Notes: generated from the sequence alone by a model not told the origin. A stretch of DNA of 64,000 bases from Dryomyza anilis (GCA_951804985.1 OX638133.1:34373963-34437962), one strand, 5' to 3'; positions 21,841-33,944 are shown, counted from the stretch's first letter. Translations and numbers: made by a program.

Positions 21841-24835
21841 ATTGTAAATTTGTTTAAAAAAATATCAAAAGTATCAACATTTTAAAAATATTATCAATTT
21901 AAAAATATAAAATGTCAACAACACAAAAATTTAAAAATATCAAAAAATCTAAAATATCCAAAATCGCAAATATATCAAAAATAACTAACATATCCAAAAC
22001 ATCCAAAATAGAAAATATATCAAAAATATTCAAAAATATCAAAAAAATCAAAAAAAACAAAAATACCAAAAATATTAAAAATATCAAAAATATCAAAAAT
22101 ATGAAAAATATCAAAAATATCAAAAATGTCAAAAATATCAAAAATATCAAAAATATCAAAAATATCAAAAATATCAAAAATATCAAGAATATCAAAAATA
22201 TCGAATATATCAAAAATATCAAAAATATCAAAAATATCAAAAATATCAAAAATATCAAAAATATCAAAAATATTAAAAATATCAAATATATCAAAAATAT
22301 CAAAAATATCAAAAATATCAAAAATATCAAAAATATCAAAAATATCAAAAATATCAAAAATATCAAAAATATTAAAAATATCAAAAATATCAAAAATATC
22401 AAAAATATCAAAAATATCAAAAATATCAAAAATATCAAAAATATCAAAAATACCAAAAATATCAAATATATCAAATATATCAAATATATCAAATATATCA
22501 AAAATATCAAAAATATCAAAAATATCAAAAATATCAAAAATATCAAAAATATCAAAAATATCAAAAATATCAAAAATATCAAAAATATCAAAAATATCAA
22601 AAATATCAAAAATATCAAAAATATCAAAAATATCAAAAATATCAAAAATATCAAAAATATCAAAAATATCAAAAATATCAAAAATATCAAAAATATCAAA
22701 AATATCAAAAATATCAAAAATATCAAAATATCAAAATATCAAAATATCAAAATATCAAAATATCAAAATATCAAAAATATCAATAATATCAATAATATCA
22801 ATAATATCAAAAATATCAAAATATCAAAAATATCAAAAATATCAAAAATATCAAAAATATCAAAAATATCAAAAATATCAAAAATATCAAAAATATCAAA
22901 AATATCAAAATTATCAAAATATCAAAAATATCAAAAATATCAAAAATATCAAAAATATCAAAAATATCAAAAATATCAAAAATATCAAAAATATCAAACA
23001 TATCAAAAATATCAAAAATATCAAAAATATCAAAAATATCAAAAATATCAAAAATATCAAAAATATCAAAAATATCAAAATTATCAAAAATATCAAAAAT
23101 ATCAAAAATATCAATAATATAAAAAATATCAAAAATATCAAAAATATCAAAAATATCAAAAATATCAAAAATATCAAAAATATCAAAAATATCAAAATAT
23201 CAATAATATCAAAAATATCAAAATATCAAAAATATCAAAAATATCAAAAATATCAAAAATATCAAAAATTTCAAAAATATCAAAAATATCAAAAATATCA
23301 AACATATCAAATATCAAAAATATCAAAAATATCAAAAATATCAAAAATATCAAAAATATCAAAAATATCAAAAATATCAAAAATATCAAAAATATCAAAA
23401 ATATCAAAAATATCAAAAATATCAAAAATATCAAAAATATCAAAAATATCAAAAATATCAAAAATATCAAAAATATCAAAAATATCAAAAATATCAAAAA
23501 TATCAAAAATATCAAAATATCAAAAATATCAAAAATATCAAAAATATCAAAAATATCAAAAATATCAAAAATATCAAAAATATCAAAAATATCAAAAATA
23601 TCAAAAATATCAAAAATATCAAAAATATCAAAAATATCAAAAATATCAAAAATATCAAAAATATCAAAATACCAAAATACCAAAATATCAAAATATCAAA
23701 ATATCAAAATATCAAAATATCAAAATATTAAAATATCAAAATATCAAAATATCAAAATATCAAAATATCAAAGTATCAAAATATCAAAATATCAAAATAT
23801 CAAAATATCAAAATATCAAAATATCAAAAATATTAAAAAGAATAAAAATAACAAAAATATCAAATATATCGATAACATCAAATTTAGTAAAAATACCAAT
23901 AATATCAAAAATATCATAAATATAAAAATATAAAAAATTAAAAATATCAAAATATCAAAATATTAAAATATCAAAATATCAAAATATCAAAATATCAAAA
24001 TATCAAAATATCAAAATATCAAAATATCAAAATATCAAAATATCAAAATATCAAAATATCAAAATACCAAAATATCAAAATATCAAAATATCAAAATATC
24101 AAAATATCAAAATATCAAAATATCAAAATATCAAAATATCAAAATATCAAAATATCAAAATATCAAAATATCAAAATATCAAAATATCAAAATATCAAAA
24201 TATCAAAATATCAAAATATCAAAATATCAAAATATCAAAATATCAAAATATCAAAATATCAAAATATCAAAATATCAAAATATCAAAATATCAAAATATC
24301 AAAATATCAAAATATCAAAATATCAAAATATCAAAATATCAAAATATCAAAATATCAAAATATCAAAATATCAAAATATCAAAATATCAAAATATCAAAA
24401 TATCAAAATATCAAAATATCAAAATATCAAAATATCAAAAATATCAAAAATATAAAAAAATCTAAAATATACAAAATATCAAAAATATCTAAAATAATAA
24501 AAATATCAGAAATATCAAAATATCAAAATATCAAAATATCAAAATATCAAAATATCAAAATATCAAAATATCAAAATATCAAAATATCAAAATATCAATA
24601 TATCAAAATATCAAAATATCAAAATATCAAAATATCAAAATATCAAAATATCAAAATATCAAAATATCAAAATATCAAAATATCAAAATATCAAAATATC
24701 AAAATATCAAAATATCAAAATATCAAAATATCAAAATATCAAAATATCAAAATATCAAAATATCAAAATATCAAAATATCAAAATATCAAAATATCAAAA
24801 TGTCAAAATATCAAGAATATTAAATATAAATAAAT
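21841..24835 (+). repeat. Large minisatellite of related 9-bp and 8-bp units
   Basis: TCAAAAATA units run from about 22020 to 22724 and 22800 to 23670. TCAAAATA units run at 22725-22770, 23668-23830, 23940-24435 (about 62 copies) and 24515-24815. The order, 9-bp left and mainly 8-bp right, repeats that of the 18.1-19.4 kb array. A lead-in block near 21945-21985 is essentially identical to 18130-18172, so both arrays descend from one ancestor. The very long open frames across it (up to 597 codons) are artefacts of a stop-free repeat. Confidence 0.95.
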
Positions 24836-25740
24836 CGAGGTGGTAATTGCGCCTCCAGAGGCTAATCATCTTCATTTTACACCTTTGTTCATGTTCAAGA
24901 ATAAATCACAAATATTTCCCGCTGGGTGCATTAACACAGACACAATCAGCACCTATGTTTGTTTGTATATCTATTATTTGTTTGTTTATATTTACTTCTT
25001 TGAGTGTGATTACATTTAAGTTTTCATTGCTATGACGCCTTTCTATACTTAACATAATTATTATTTCAAAAGCCTTTGTGAACATATTTATTTTAATTAC
25101 CAAGTTATGTGAAACTTAATTAAATATTTTGGGCGTAATTTTGTTATGGAGCATTTAAGATTTGTGATATTTAATAATAAAATTTGTACAGTTTAAGCAA
25201 TATTTATTAAATGTATTACCTATATCGATAGTCCCATTATGTGGATGTTGTCATGTTACTGTGCTGGTTATGACATAGGAAAGCTAGAATTATCAGTTTC
25301 TGTTCAAAACAGTACAATTTCTTATAGGGTTGCGTTGAAATTTTCCAATTAGATAAGATAAATAATGAAACACTATTTTATTAGTAATACGAGTTTTCTT
25401 GAAAATTTTGTAAAATTTCTTTAGATTTATCTCTGCATGCCAATTACCCTTTATAGTTGTACTCGTGCTACCCTTGAATACAATGACAAGTGCTCTAAAT
25501 AAACAAACTAAATTATGCCAAAAAAACATAAAGCATACAAATTTCAATTCAATTTCACTTAAATACCCAGAGATTTATGTCTGATGCGTCTGCACACCCA
25601 GACAGAGCACACCCTAGCCTCCAAATAAACAAAAAAAAAATCACTTTATACACACCTTTGGTTTTGGTATTTTTTTTTTGTGTTTTTATATATTTTTTTT
25701 AGTTCTATATTTTTTTAACTTTACTAATACGACAACATAA
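24836..25740. other. AT-rich sequence without a recognised feature
   Basis: Non-repetitive sequence. Short open frames at 24847-25035 and 25293-25547 have no domain. Poly-T and poly-A runs occur near 25640-25720. Confidence 0.4.
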
Positions 25741-26448
25741 ATCAGTCTGCATGCAAACTTGAAAATCCCCACAAATGAATGGGGCGCTAGCGCCTAATAG
25801 TATGCTACAGAAAAATTTGTCAGACTATGGCATACGAAAAAAGAAAAATGAATTGAAATAGAAGAATTGCGTGATGTCCGCATTTAAACCTATATTTAGA
25901 CAAGCCTTCTGCGTGCTGCCACTTGCTGCTGGCTTAGCAGCAAATAAAACCTATAAAAATTCAGAGAATCCACGCGCCTATAAACATGCAATTCGAAAAA
26001 CTGGCCGCCAGCTAGACGTGAGTCTGAGCCTGATTTTAGCCTATAAAATGCACGGCCAAGTTAATAAAACAGTAGGTAATTTTGTTGAATCAAAAACGGA
26101 AAAAAAGAAAAGAAATGAAAAACTGTAAAGCGCGCCTAATAAGCGGTGCTCAGTGCTACAAAAAACCAGCAGCAGTAGCACATAAAACAAAAGTATTAAA
26201 TAAGGGGTTAAAAATGGGTCACATGACTGCAGTTGTGGCTAAAATAAGAATAGAATAAGCACTATATTTACCCGCATTTCGCAATGAAAGCAAAGCGCAG
26301 AAAATCATTTTCTTTTTGTTTAATTCTTTGTTTTTCTTTCACTCTGTTTAAGAAGCTAATTAGAGCCTAGAGCAATAATGCGGCAGCATATAAAGAAGTA
26401 AATTATATGCCGCATAATTAAAAGAATCTTTGCTTTGAGTCTCGTTGT
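25741..26448. other. Less AT-rich island with a Su(Hw)-like site and degenerate relatives
   Basis: Includes the perfect 12-bp palindrome GGCGCTAGCGCC (25783-25794) overlapping a Su(Hw)-like word. Two more relaxed relatives follow: GCGCCTATAAACATGCAA (25974) and AGCCTATAAAATGCAC (26038). No exon is evident; the open frame at 25871-26128 looks incidental. Confidence 0.45.
25790..25806 (+). promoter_or_regulatory. Su(Hw)-like site 7 (one mismatch)
   Basis: GCGCCTAATAGTATGCT differs from the shared word at one base (T for A). It abuts the palindrome GGCGCTAGCGCC. Confidence 0.4.
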
Positions 26449-26521
26449 CCGTATCGTAGTCAGTCGGAAGCCAAATGTGTCTCGACAGGCACACTTTTAC
26501 GATACGGTACAGTAGTCAGTC
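26449..26521. repeat. Interleaved inverted and direct 10-bp repeats
   Basis: CCGTATCGTA (26449-26458) pairs with TACGATACGG (26498-26507), a perfect 10-bp inverted repeat. GTAGTCAGTC (26456-26465) is repeated directly at 26512-26521. Between them TGTGTCTCGACAGGCACA is itself partly symmetric. The TCAGT words resemble insect initiator elements, so a promoter or a structured RNA is conceivable but unproven. Confidence 0.45.
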
Positions 26522-26585
26522 AGCACACATCCAAGTGTTTTATTAACTTCTAAGTGTGTCATATAAACATAATAAACATACATTC

Positions 26586-26851
26586 ATATGGGGCTAATAC
26601 TATATACAAATATATTACCATGCCATGTCATATAATAAACATACGGGCTCAGCGTAAATATGTAGCTAACTTTTTTTATTATCCTTGTCAGCCTAGTTTT
26701 CAACAGTTCATAAATTTTTTACATATCTTGCTTGACACGCGAGATCTTGTGGTCAGTAGACAGAAATTGTGTTGGGATTCTACTTTTATCGAAATTATTT
26801 ACAAATAATTGAAGAGCTATTTTGAAATTTACAAACACTGCAAAAAATGGT
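26586..26851 (+). repeat. Left arm of a large inverted repeat (SINE 5' flank)
   Basis: These 266 bp recur in reverse complement at 28099-28363. By eye the two arms differ only by a 2-T length change. The arm ends exactly at the SINE 5' end on one side and at ATATGGGG on the other. Confidence 0.95.
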
Positions 26852-27154
26852 GTAGCCGCGGTAGCTCAGTGGTTAGTGAGTTGGACTGCGAGCCGAAAGG
26901 TCCCCGGTTCAAGACTGGACTGGGGCTAACAACATCTTTTCATAGAAACATTTTTCTATACCGCGCTACCTCTCGTCAGTAAATGGCAAACCTACGAAAA
27001 GTGCCTATGAAAAGTTCTCACCCGCCGTTCGGAGTCGGCAAAAAACTGTAGGTCCCACCACTTTGAGTACAAATATAACACGCACAGCTCAAAATAGTGA
27101 GAGAGCTTGGCCGAAGTTCTGTACAGGACTGTAGCGCCAAACAATTATTATTAT
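26852..27154 (+). mobile_element. SINE family B, full length, with 9-bp target duplication
   Basis: The head TAGCTCAGTGGTTAGTGAGT, the body and the ATTATTATTATA tail fit the family. AAAAATGGT at 26843-26851 is repeated at 27155-27163, so this is an original insertion. It lies inside the tip of a MITE-3b-like repeat: joining the flanks gives CTGCAAAAAATGGTTCTCCC, matching the uninterrupted tip near 32087. It has a deletion after CAAACCTACGA and other changes relative to the family. Confidence 0.9.
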
Positions 27155-27608
27155 AAAAATGGTTCTCCCAAACATAATTTTTCACGCGTTACATATATCC
27201 TTAGAGTTTTATGTAAACAAAAGTATTATTGCATAGTAAAACATTATTATAATGACATCCAAACATGTTTTTATTTTCGTTCAAACATATTTACATTCAG
27301 AAATAATAATTTTCGTTACTTATAAATGTTTGAATGTGAAAAACATTTTATTTACATGTAAACATATTGATATTCACATGTCATTTTAATGTAAAATAAG
27401 TAAATTTAGTGATAACCACTTTTTTACACAATATTTTTTTAACTTATTTTTTTTTATTTATATTATATAATTATAAACTTCAAATACTTTTTATTTATTT
27501 TATTACAAATCTTTTATTTGTACTTAACAATTTCGTTTCCAGCTGTTATTCCAATTTTGAGAATGAATTATGAATATTTGGATATTTTACAAATCTTTTC
27601 TATCCTTG
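27155..27608 (+). mobile_element. Repeat family R3 copy (AAACATATTTATGTTTAC type)
   Basis: Begins TTCTCCCAAACATAATTTTT and ends near ACAAATCTTTTCTATC. The interior carries TTTCGTTCAAACATATTTA and AAACATTTTATTTACATGTA with AACATATT. The same order occurs at 32079-33010 and, reversed, at 43388-44262. No coding capacity is seen. It probably is a non-autonomous DNA element. Confidence 0.65.
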
Positions 27609-27790
27609 CAATACTAAACGAGGCATTAATACTTTAAAATGTACTAAAATGAACTTATCGAATCGATATACTGATGTAGAGTGCATACTCAGTTTTTTCT
27701 ATTTTGTAACATTTAAAAAAAAAAATTGCTATAGAAATTTAAGGCCCTTCTTAGCCACGTTTTAGAATAAAAAAAATATTGTCCCATATA

Positions 27791-28098
27791 TAATAATAAT
27801 AATTTGGCGCTACAGTCCTGTTTAGAACTTCGGCCGAGCTCTCTCACCATTTTGAGCTGTGCGTGTTATATTTGTACTCAAATTGGTGGGACCTACAGTT
27901 TATTGCCGAATCCGAACGGCGGGTGAGAGCTTTTCATAGGCAATGTTTTACTCTCGTAGGTTTGCCATTTACTGCCGAGAGGTAGCGCGGTATAGAAAAA
28001 TGTTTCTATGAAAAGATGTTGTTAGCCCCAGTCCAGGCTTGAACCGGGGACCTTTCGGCTCGCAGTCCAACGCACTAACCACTGAGCTACCGCGGCTA
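27791..28098 (-). mobile_element. SINE family B, full length, minus strand, with foreign 5' flank
   Basis: Full family structure with A box, B-box-like word and TAATAATAAT tail (antisense). Its 5' flank is the 265-bp copy of the 26586-26851 flank. CCCATATA directly outside its tail (27783-27790) reappears not at its 5' end but at 28357-28364, just past the copied flank. The SINE itself differs from the 26852-27154 copy at a dozen or so positions plus a deletion, although the flanks are almost identical. Confidence 0.92.
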
Positions 28099-28363
28099 CA
28101 CCATTTTTTGCAGTGTTTGTAAATTTCAAAATAGCTCTTCAATTATTTGTAAATAATTTCGATAAAAGTAGAATCCCAACACAATTTCTGTCTACTGACC
28201 ACAAGATCTCGCGTGTCAAGCAAGATATGTAAAATTTATGAACTGTTGAAAACTAGGCTGACAAGGATAATAAAAAAAGTTAGCTACATATTTACGCTGA
28301 GCCCGTATGTTTATTATATGACATGGCATGGTAATATATTTGTATATAGTATTAGCCCCATAT
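28099..28363 (-). repeat. Right arm of the large inverted repeat (copied SINE 5' flank)
   Basis: Reverse-complement copy of 26586-26851. It includes the left SINE's own target-duplication sequence (ACCATTTTTTG), proving that the flank was copied from the left locus rather than the reverse. Confidence 0.93.
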
Positions 28364-29960
28364 ACAACTAGTTTCAAAAATAGATTTAAATTAATTTTTC
28401 TTTAAATTATCAAGACTAAATATAAAATAAACTTAAACATATTTTTTGCCACAATTTATGGATGACTTTTCTAGTAATTTAGATACGAATTACTAAAAAG
28501 GCATCCAAAATAAGAAAATGGTTTATAGTTATGCATAGTCCATAATAAGGGTTTGCTCTACTTATTAAAATATGCCCTGTGAGCTGCTTTCCTGCGTGAA
28601 GTTCTTAGTATCAATCGAAACCAAATTGAATTTAATATTCAAATTATTTTTCTTTTGTGTTTCATATTTTTTTGTTGTTTAATACAAAAGCTAATATGTA
28701 TAATAATATAGCTAAGAATTTAGTTTGTTATAATGACAATATCGATATCCCTTATATTAAATATATTTTTTTTTAAATTGTATTTCTTAAATTTTCTTTT
28801 AGAAATTGTATTTTTTTATCACGTTTTCATTATTTTGGTTAAGAAAGCATCAAAATTTATTGCTTTCATGTATAAATTCTGATTTTGTTTGTAACGAAAT
28901 TAAAATAAATAATAACAGAATTCATTTGCGTATTCCGTAAAGCGTATATTTTGTATTTATACGAGAAGTAATTATATCGACGTAAGACATTGGCTGTATA
29001 ATATTGATGCTTAAGAGTTGTAAAAGAGCTTGTTCAACTTATAAAAAACGCAAAAGTTGTACAAGCAACTCTCTAACATCTGTCAAAACCTTATGCAAAC
29101 TATATGGCGTAATGAAACAGCTAATTATGGGCAATTGCAGCTGTACAATAGATGTGAAAAAGCTTTATTGTAGCTGGGTAAGGTCTTTAAAAGCTATTTA
29201 TTAATGTTTGCATTATAAGAGTTGCAATTTTAACTAAAAGAGCTTTACTAAAGCTATCTGTAAGAAATGCCTTTGTGAGCGCTTTATCAAGCCTTTTCAA
29301 ACAGCTTATGGTTTTTGGGTTTATTGTGTAAAGTGAAACAAAGCTCGTATTTTACAATTTTTGATATCGCTTATGTTTTTTACGAAAATGAAATACCCGT
29401 AACGTTTTTGTTCATCAAGAAAATATAAACGTAACTCTGTTCGTTTTTCAATTTAAAATTTGTTACAATTTATTTAGCTACGATTTCTGTTGGGTCATTT
29501 GAATATATGTGCATGTGTGTGAAAGATCTTACTTATTTAATAAACTATGCTAACACACATGTATTCACTCATTTCTGAATTCTTTTATAATTCTTCTATA
29601 ATAAACCGCTTTAATGCGGGTAATTAAATTTGCATACATATGATAAATAAACATAATACTTATATTAATCATGTTTTATCACAGATAATTTTTTTCTACT
29701 ACTGTTTTTAATCTTTTGAAAGATTTTGACAAGAGAACGTATTTAAATATATTTGTATTAAAATCAAAACTAATTAAGAAGTACAGCATATGTTGCCTTT
29801 ATTTTGTGCAGTAAGGAAATTTACTTAATTCCATCACCCTGAAGAAAGTCTAACTTTGAACCTAAAACATAGGAAAAGTAAAATTATAAAAATAAAATAT
29901 TTATTGAAATTTAATGATTTTTTTATCAGTAATTTTCATTAATTTTGTCAGGCTAAAATT
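28364..29960. other. AT-rich stretch, nothing recognised
   Basis: No gene is supported. Between 29000 and 29310 the words AAGAGCTT, AAAGCTTT and AAGAGTTG recur loosely, perhaps a very old tandem repeat. The open frame at 29004-29204 lies there and has no domain. Confidence 0.4.
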
Positions 29961-29964
29961 AAGT

Positions 29965-30342
29965 ATTCGACAGCTCCCAAAATCATATAATGTACGATTC
30001 GAAGTCTTTTTGAATTACTTCGAAAAAAATTCCGTCTTTTTAAATTTCTCGTACATTCTATTTATTTGACAAGATACGATATTAAAATATTTATAATATA
30101 AAAATCGCAATACTTTTCAAAAGAATCGCGAACTTTCATTATGTTTGGTTAGATATCGTTCCTATTTCAAAATATTTCTTGTATCAGGAAGACTTCGATA
30201 GAAGGTATCGTTATCTACCTAACATGTAGGTCCGATTAGGCGCTCGATATACCTGCGATAAAGTGGCCGATATCGTGTGAATTCTCCTTGTTCTCGAATT
30301 GAACTCGTGATGATATCGGAACGAATGCCATACTGTGTAATT
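29965..30342 (-). mobile_element. MITE-3 copy, minus strand, diverged
   Basis: In reverse complement it opens ACACAGTATGGCATTCGT and continues with ATATCATCACGAG, CACACGATATCGG, ATATCGAGCGCC and AATATCGTATCTTGTCAA, the same order as in 43535-43931. The far end (near GGGAGCTGTCG) has drifted. Confidence 0.65.
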
Positions 30343-30384
30343 CCATCAACACATCTATACAAATCCGTTATTTGAGTTTTGTTT

Positions 30385-30735
30385 TAACCAGTGATTAGAA
30401 CCCTAGAAAATATCGGTTCCAGTTCTGGTTTCAACATTTTTCATGTAGCGGTTCCGGTTTCAATTAAAAAAAAAATATCTGGGTTCCGATTTCGGTTTCT
30501 GTGCTACACATTCCAATTCCGGTTTCGGTTCCAAAAATCGAACCGGTTTCGATTCCTGTTCTTTGAGATCCTAGACAGAGACTATAAAATCGGTCCGGTA
30601 CTGGTTCCAAAATATTTTATATTCCGATTATTTGAGGTTCCAGACAGAGACTAAAAAATCGGTTCTTGTTCTGGTTCCAAATTTTTTTTATACAGTGGTT
30701 CCAACAAACATTATATGGGTTTTGATTCCGCACAT
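30385..30735 (+). repeat. Degenerate GGTTCC/GGTTTC-type repeat
   Basis: TCGGTTCC, CCGGTTTC and CTGGTTCC words recur every few bases. A duplicated phrase, GAGATCCTAGACAGAGACTA and GAGGTTCCAGACAGAGACTA, appears near 30567 and 30630, about 63 bp apart. A reverse-oriented relative lies at 57585-57705. The open frame 30391-30654 is a by-product. Confidence 0.6.
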
Positions 30736-32078
30736 TTTTTTTATAACAGTTCATATTCATGTACACAAATTTCACAACGGCCTCTGATTTTTACTAATAT
30801 TTATTTATTTTTTGGTTGTTTTTGTTACTAATTTCTGAATTTTTATTTTTCTCAGTATTCACCGTTTATTGTCAATATTTATCAATGCACATAAACCACA
30901 GAGTGGTTTAATTAAACCATGGTTTTTAATTCAGCCGCCTATTAAGTGTTAAAAACAACGATACATTTGTCGACAATTTGCATGTCTTCGGTTTGCGTTA
31001 CAAGGTGTAATTAATCTTAGTTCTTGGTAGACCTATTGCGACAATAGCAACTCGAACTACAACTATTACAGCAATTTACTAATAACAGATAGTCAACAAT
31101 AATACAAACACGACCGTCGCTGTCATGTCAGGCCTCCTCCACCGGAATAAACTTGTTTCCGTCATTAATTAAATAAAAACAAAACTTCAAAATCGCATAA
31201 ATCAGACGAGTCGAGTCGAGACTCACAAGGTTCGGGCAGCAGTCACAAAGGATGAAAATTTGTTGATCCTTTGCGTGAAGAGATAGATATATACTAAAGG
31301 GTGGGTGGGGAAGTGGTGGATGAGAACAATGCATTTTAAGGAATAACACAAAAAAAAAAAACTTAAACATGCAAAGCATTCTCTCGTAAAGTCAAACAGC
31401 TTGGACGTATTGTTGTCAGTAAGAATAACTTGAGCATGGACAGATAAATAAATTTAAAAAGTTAATTAATGATTTCAGACACAAAACACGCACGTACGGA
31501 CTCACGGACGCACGTATTGAGATTTGAACAGCAACATATGATTATTGAAGCAGTCCAATGCTGCAGTTTTGGGAATGACTGGAAGAGTCAATGATCTGTA
31601 GTCGTATCATAAATAAATTTAATTTATGTTGCTTTTGTGCTAGTTATTAGCACTTTTGTTACAGTTGTGATAATTGAAATGTTTGATTGCAAAATATTTG
31701 TATACTGAGGGTTGTTTTAGAGTGGTAATAAAAATATTATGGTTGTTCTACTTTTTATATTCTCCAAGCATCTGTCTCTGTATATAATGAGTTTTGTGTT
31801 TATTAGCTTTCACCCCGGTTTAAATAAAGATGGCAAGAGTTTATTAATAACATCATATTTTTGGTATTTCAGTTATTAGGTTATAGATTAGTGAGTTATA
31901 TGATTCTTTCATATATAAACAAAATTTTGTTGAACTGCAAAACCATGTTTAGTATATAAAATTTCCATTTCAAAACGAAATTTTAACTACTAAAAAATAA
32001 ATAGCGTCTTTTTCAATACTTTTATTTATTAATACGCACGAAAATATGTGTTTACGCAAACACAATATACTTGGCGCC
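30736..32078. other. Unique-looking sequence, no supported gene
   Basis: A mildly less AT-rich part at 31100-31520 includes GACGAGTCGAGTCGAGACTC and CGCACGTACGGACTCACGGACG. The minus-strand open frame 31128-31379 has no domain. Nothing can be assigned. Confidence 0.4.
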
Positions 32079-33010
32079 CACACGCTGCAAAAAAAGGGCT
32101 CCCCAAACATAATTTTGCAGGCATTACATAGCCAAACATATTTTTGTTTTCGTTCAAACATATTTATGTTCAGAATGAATAATTGGCGTTCTTACAAAAA
32201 CATATATATGTTTGAATGTGAAAAACATTTTATTTACATGTAAACATATTTATGTTTACATTTAATTTTAATGTAAAAATAGTAAATTTAGTGCTAATAT
32301 CTTTATTACACAATATTCGTTTTTTCCCTTTTTTTAAATTACATTTTTTTTTATTTATATATTCTCTATTTATAAACTCAAACTTTTATTTTTTTTTATT
32401 ACACTTATTTTATATATACTTAATAATTTGATTTCCCTCTATTGTTTCTATTTTTAGTTCAGTGATTTACGGATAAATTGGTATCTGGTATTAACAGTAA
32501 TAGGCGGTACTTAAACAAATTCTTCCACTAAAAAGAATTTGTGAACTATATGAAAAGTATTAATGTAAGTGTTACTGAGTGCTAAAAGTATGCAGCGTTG
32601 TTATTTAATTGTGACTTCGTAATGCCAAACATACATATAATCAAAATAATGCTATTATTTTTAAATTCGTTGTCACCCAGTAATAATCACGAATAACATA
32701 ATACATATAATTCAAAGAAACTTTTATTGACGTTGGATGTGTTAAATAGCGGAAATATCAAACATAAATATATTAATATCTGATGAAAAATATATATTTC
32801 TACAGAAACATTAATATAGTAAATTCATGTAAATCCGAGATTTAAGCAATTTATGTTTACATATCGTATAATAATATTTCAATCTGAACAAAATAATAAT
32901 ACAATTTAATTATAATGTAATTAGATATTACTCCCAATATGTATATGGTGATTTTGAATTACGTTATAATTACATTCGAGCATATTCAAACAAATCTTTT
33001 CTATCAATGC
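32079..33010 (+). mobile_element. Repeat family R3, longest copy
   Basis: Starts CGCTGCAAAAAAGGGCTCCC with CAAACATAATTTTGCAGGC and ends CAAACAAATCTTTTCTATC. It supplies intact empty sites for two insertions elsewhere: the SINE at 26852 (tip) and the MITE at 43535 (interior, near 32850-32870). It contains extra sequence relative to the other two copies; the Su(Hw)-like word at 32579 lies in that extra part. Confidence 0.6.
32579..32596 (+). promoter_or_regulatory. Su(Hw)-like site 8
   Basis: GTGCTAAAAGTATGCAGC has the exact 12-mer CTAAAAGTATGC. The surrounding bases (TAATAGGCGG at about 32500) are less AT-rich than the neighbourhood. Confidence 0.45.
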
Positions 33011-33944
33011 ATTAACGTAAATTTTTAAAGTTTCATAATGATCACATAAAACCAGAAGTTAACAAATTATAATATAAATCATTTGCAAAACCAGCGAATC
33101 ATTGTGATAGTCTAAATTCTGTTTATACAATTAATGATTGCACTAATGATATGTTTGCTGCAAACAATTATTTTCATTGTGAATATATAGCACTACAATT
33201 TAAAAAATAACATTTTTTTAAACATATGATGTTATTCAAGCATTTGGATAGAACATGGACTTTTTCAAAACATTAACCCATCCTTACCGCCGTCATACCT
33301 CATATTTGTATTAAAGTTTTAATACTTAAGGAAATTATTTTGACATTTTCGTTGGGATTTGGATAAAATATCTGCCATTTTCTGAGTTATTTGGGGCATA
33401 TTTTCAGCAAACATATAGTTAATTGTAATTTTCGTGAGCCATATGGCAGGTTATCAAAGTTTGTAGTTTTATAAAGTCAGATTTCCGGCATTTTTTGGAC
33501 TATGACCCTTCCGAAAAATAGATTAGTGTTATATCTTTTTGTTTTAATTTCTGATAATTCTAAAAAGAACCACTTGTCATGTAATGTTTTTCTCAAGAAA
33601 TTTTGAATAAAAGTATTAATAACAAAATCTCACATATTTATTTGAAAATAGTTTTATTTTCATGTGTTTTAGAACCCATTAACAGGAAAATGAGAATTTT
33701 AATACCAATGATATAAAATTATACCTATAGATCAGTTATTAATACTCTTTGTAAGATAGAGGACACCTTACGCTATTTGGCCTTTGTAGGATTTTCGAGT
33801 TTGCACTAATTAATTTTACAGAGTCTACTATTTTTTTTTAACTATGAAAGTTTTATTAATTTTGAGCTGTTAACTACTAAGACATAATATCAAGTATATT
33901 AAATAATTCAAATAATAATTTGAGCAATAATCTTTCCGCTACAC
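33011..33944. other. AT-rich stretch, nothing recognised
   Basis: No open frame, repeat boundary or RNA-like structure was found. Confidence 0.4.

Noticed and set aside
18022..24000. Very long open frames of SKI, KNI, QKY, IFL or FDI repeats (up to 597 codons)
   Set aside because: They are produced by stop-free 9-bp and 8-bp tandem repeats and open in several frames and on both strands at once; no start context or unique domain.
26586..28364. 5' transduction: one SINE transcript carrying its upstream flank and reinserting nearby
   Set aside because: CCCATATA at both outer edges fits retroposition, but then the two SINEs should be as similar as their flanks. They are clearly more diverged, so template switching between two pre-existing SINEs is the better explanation.
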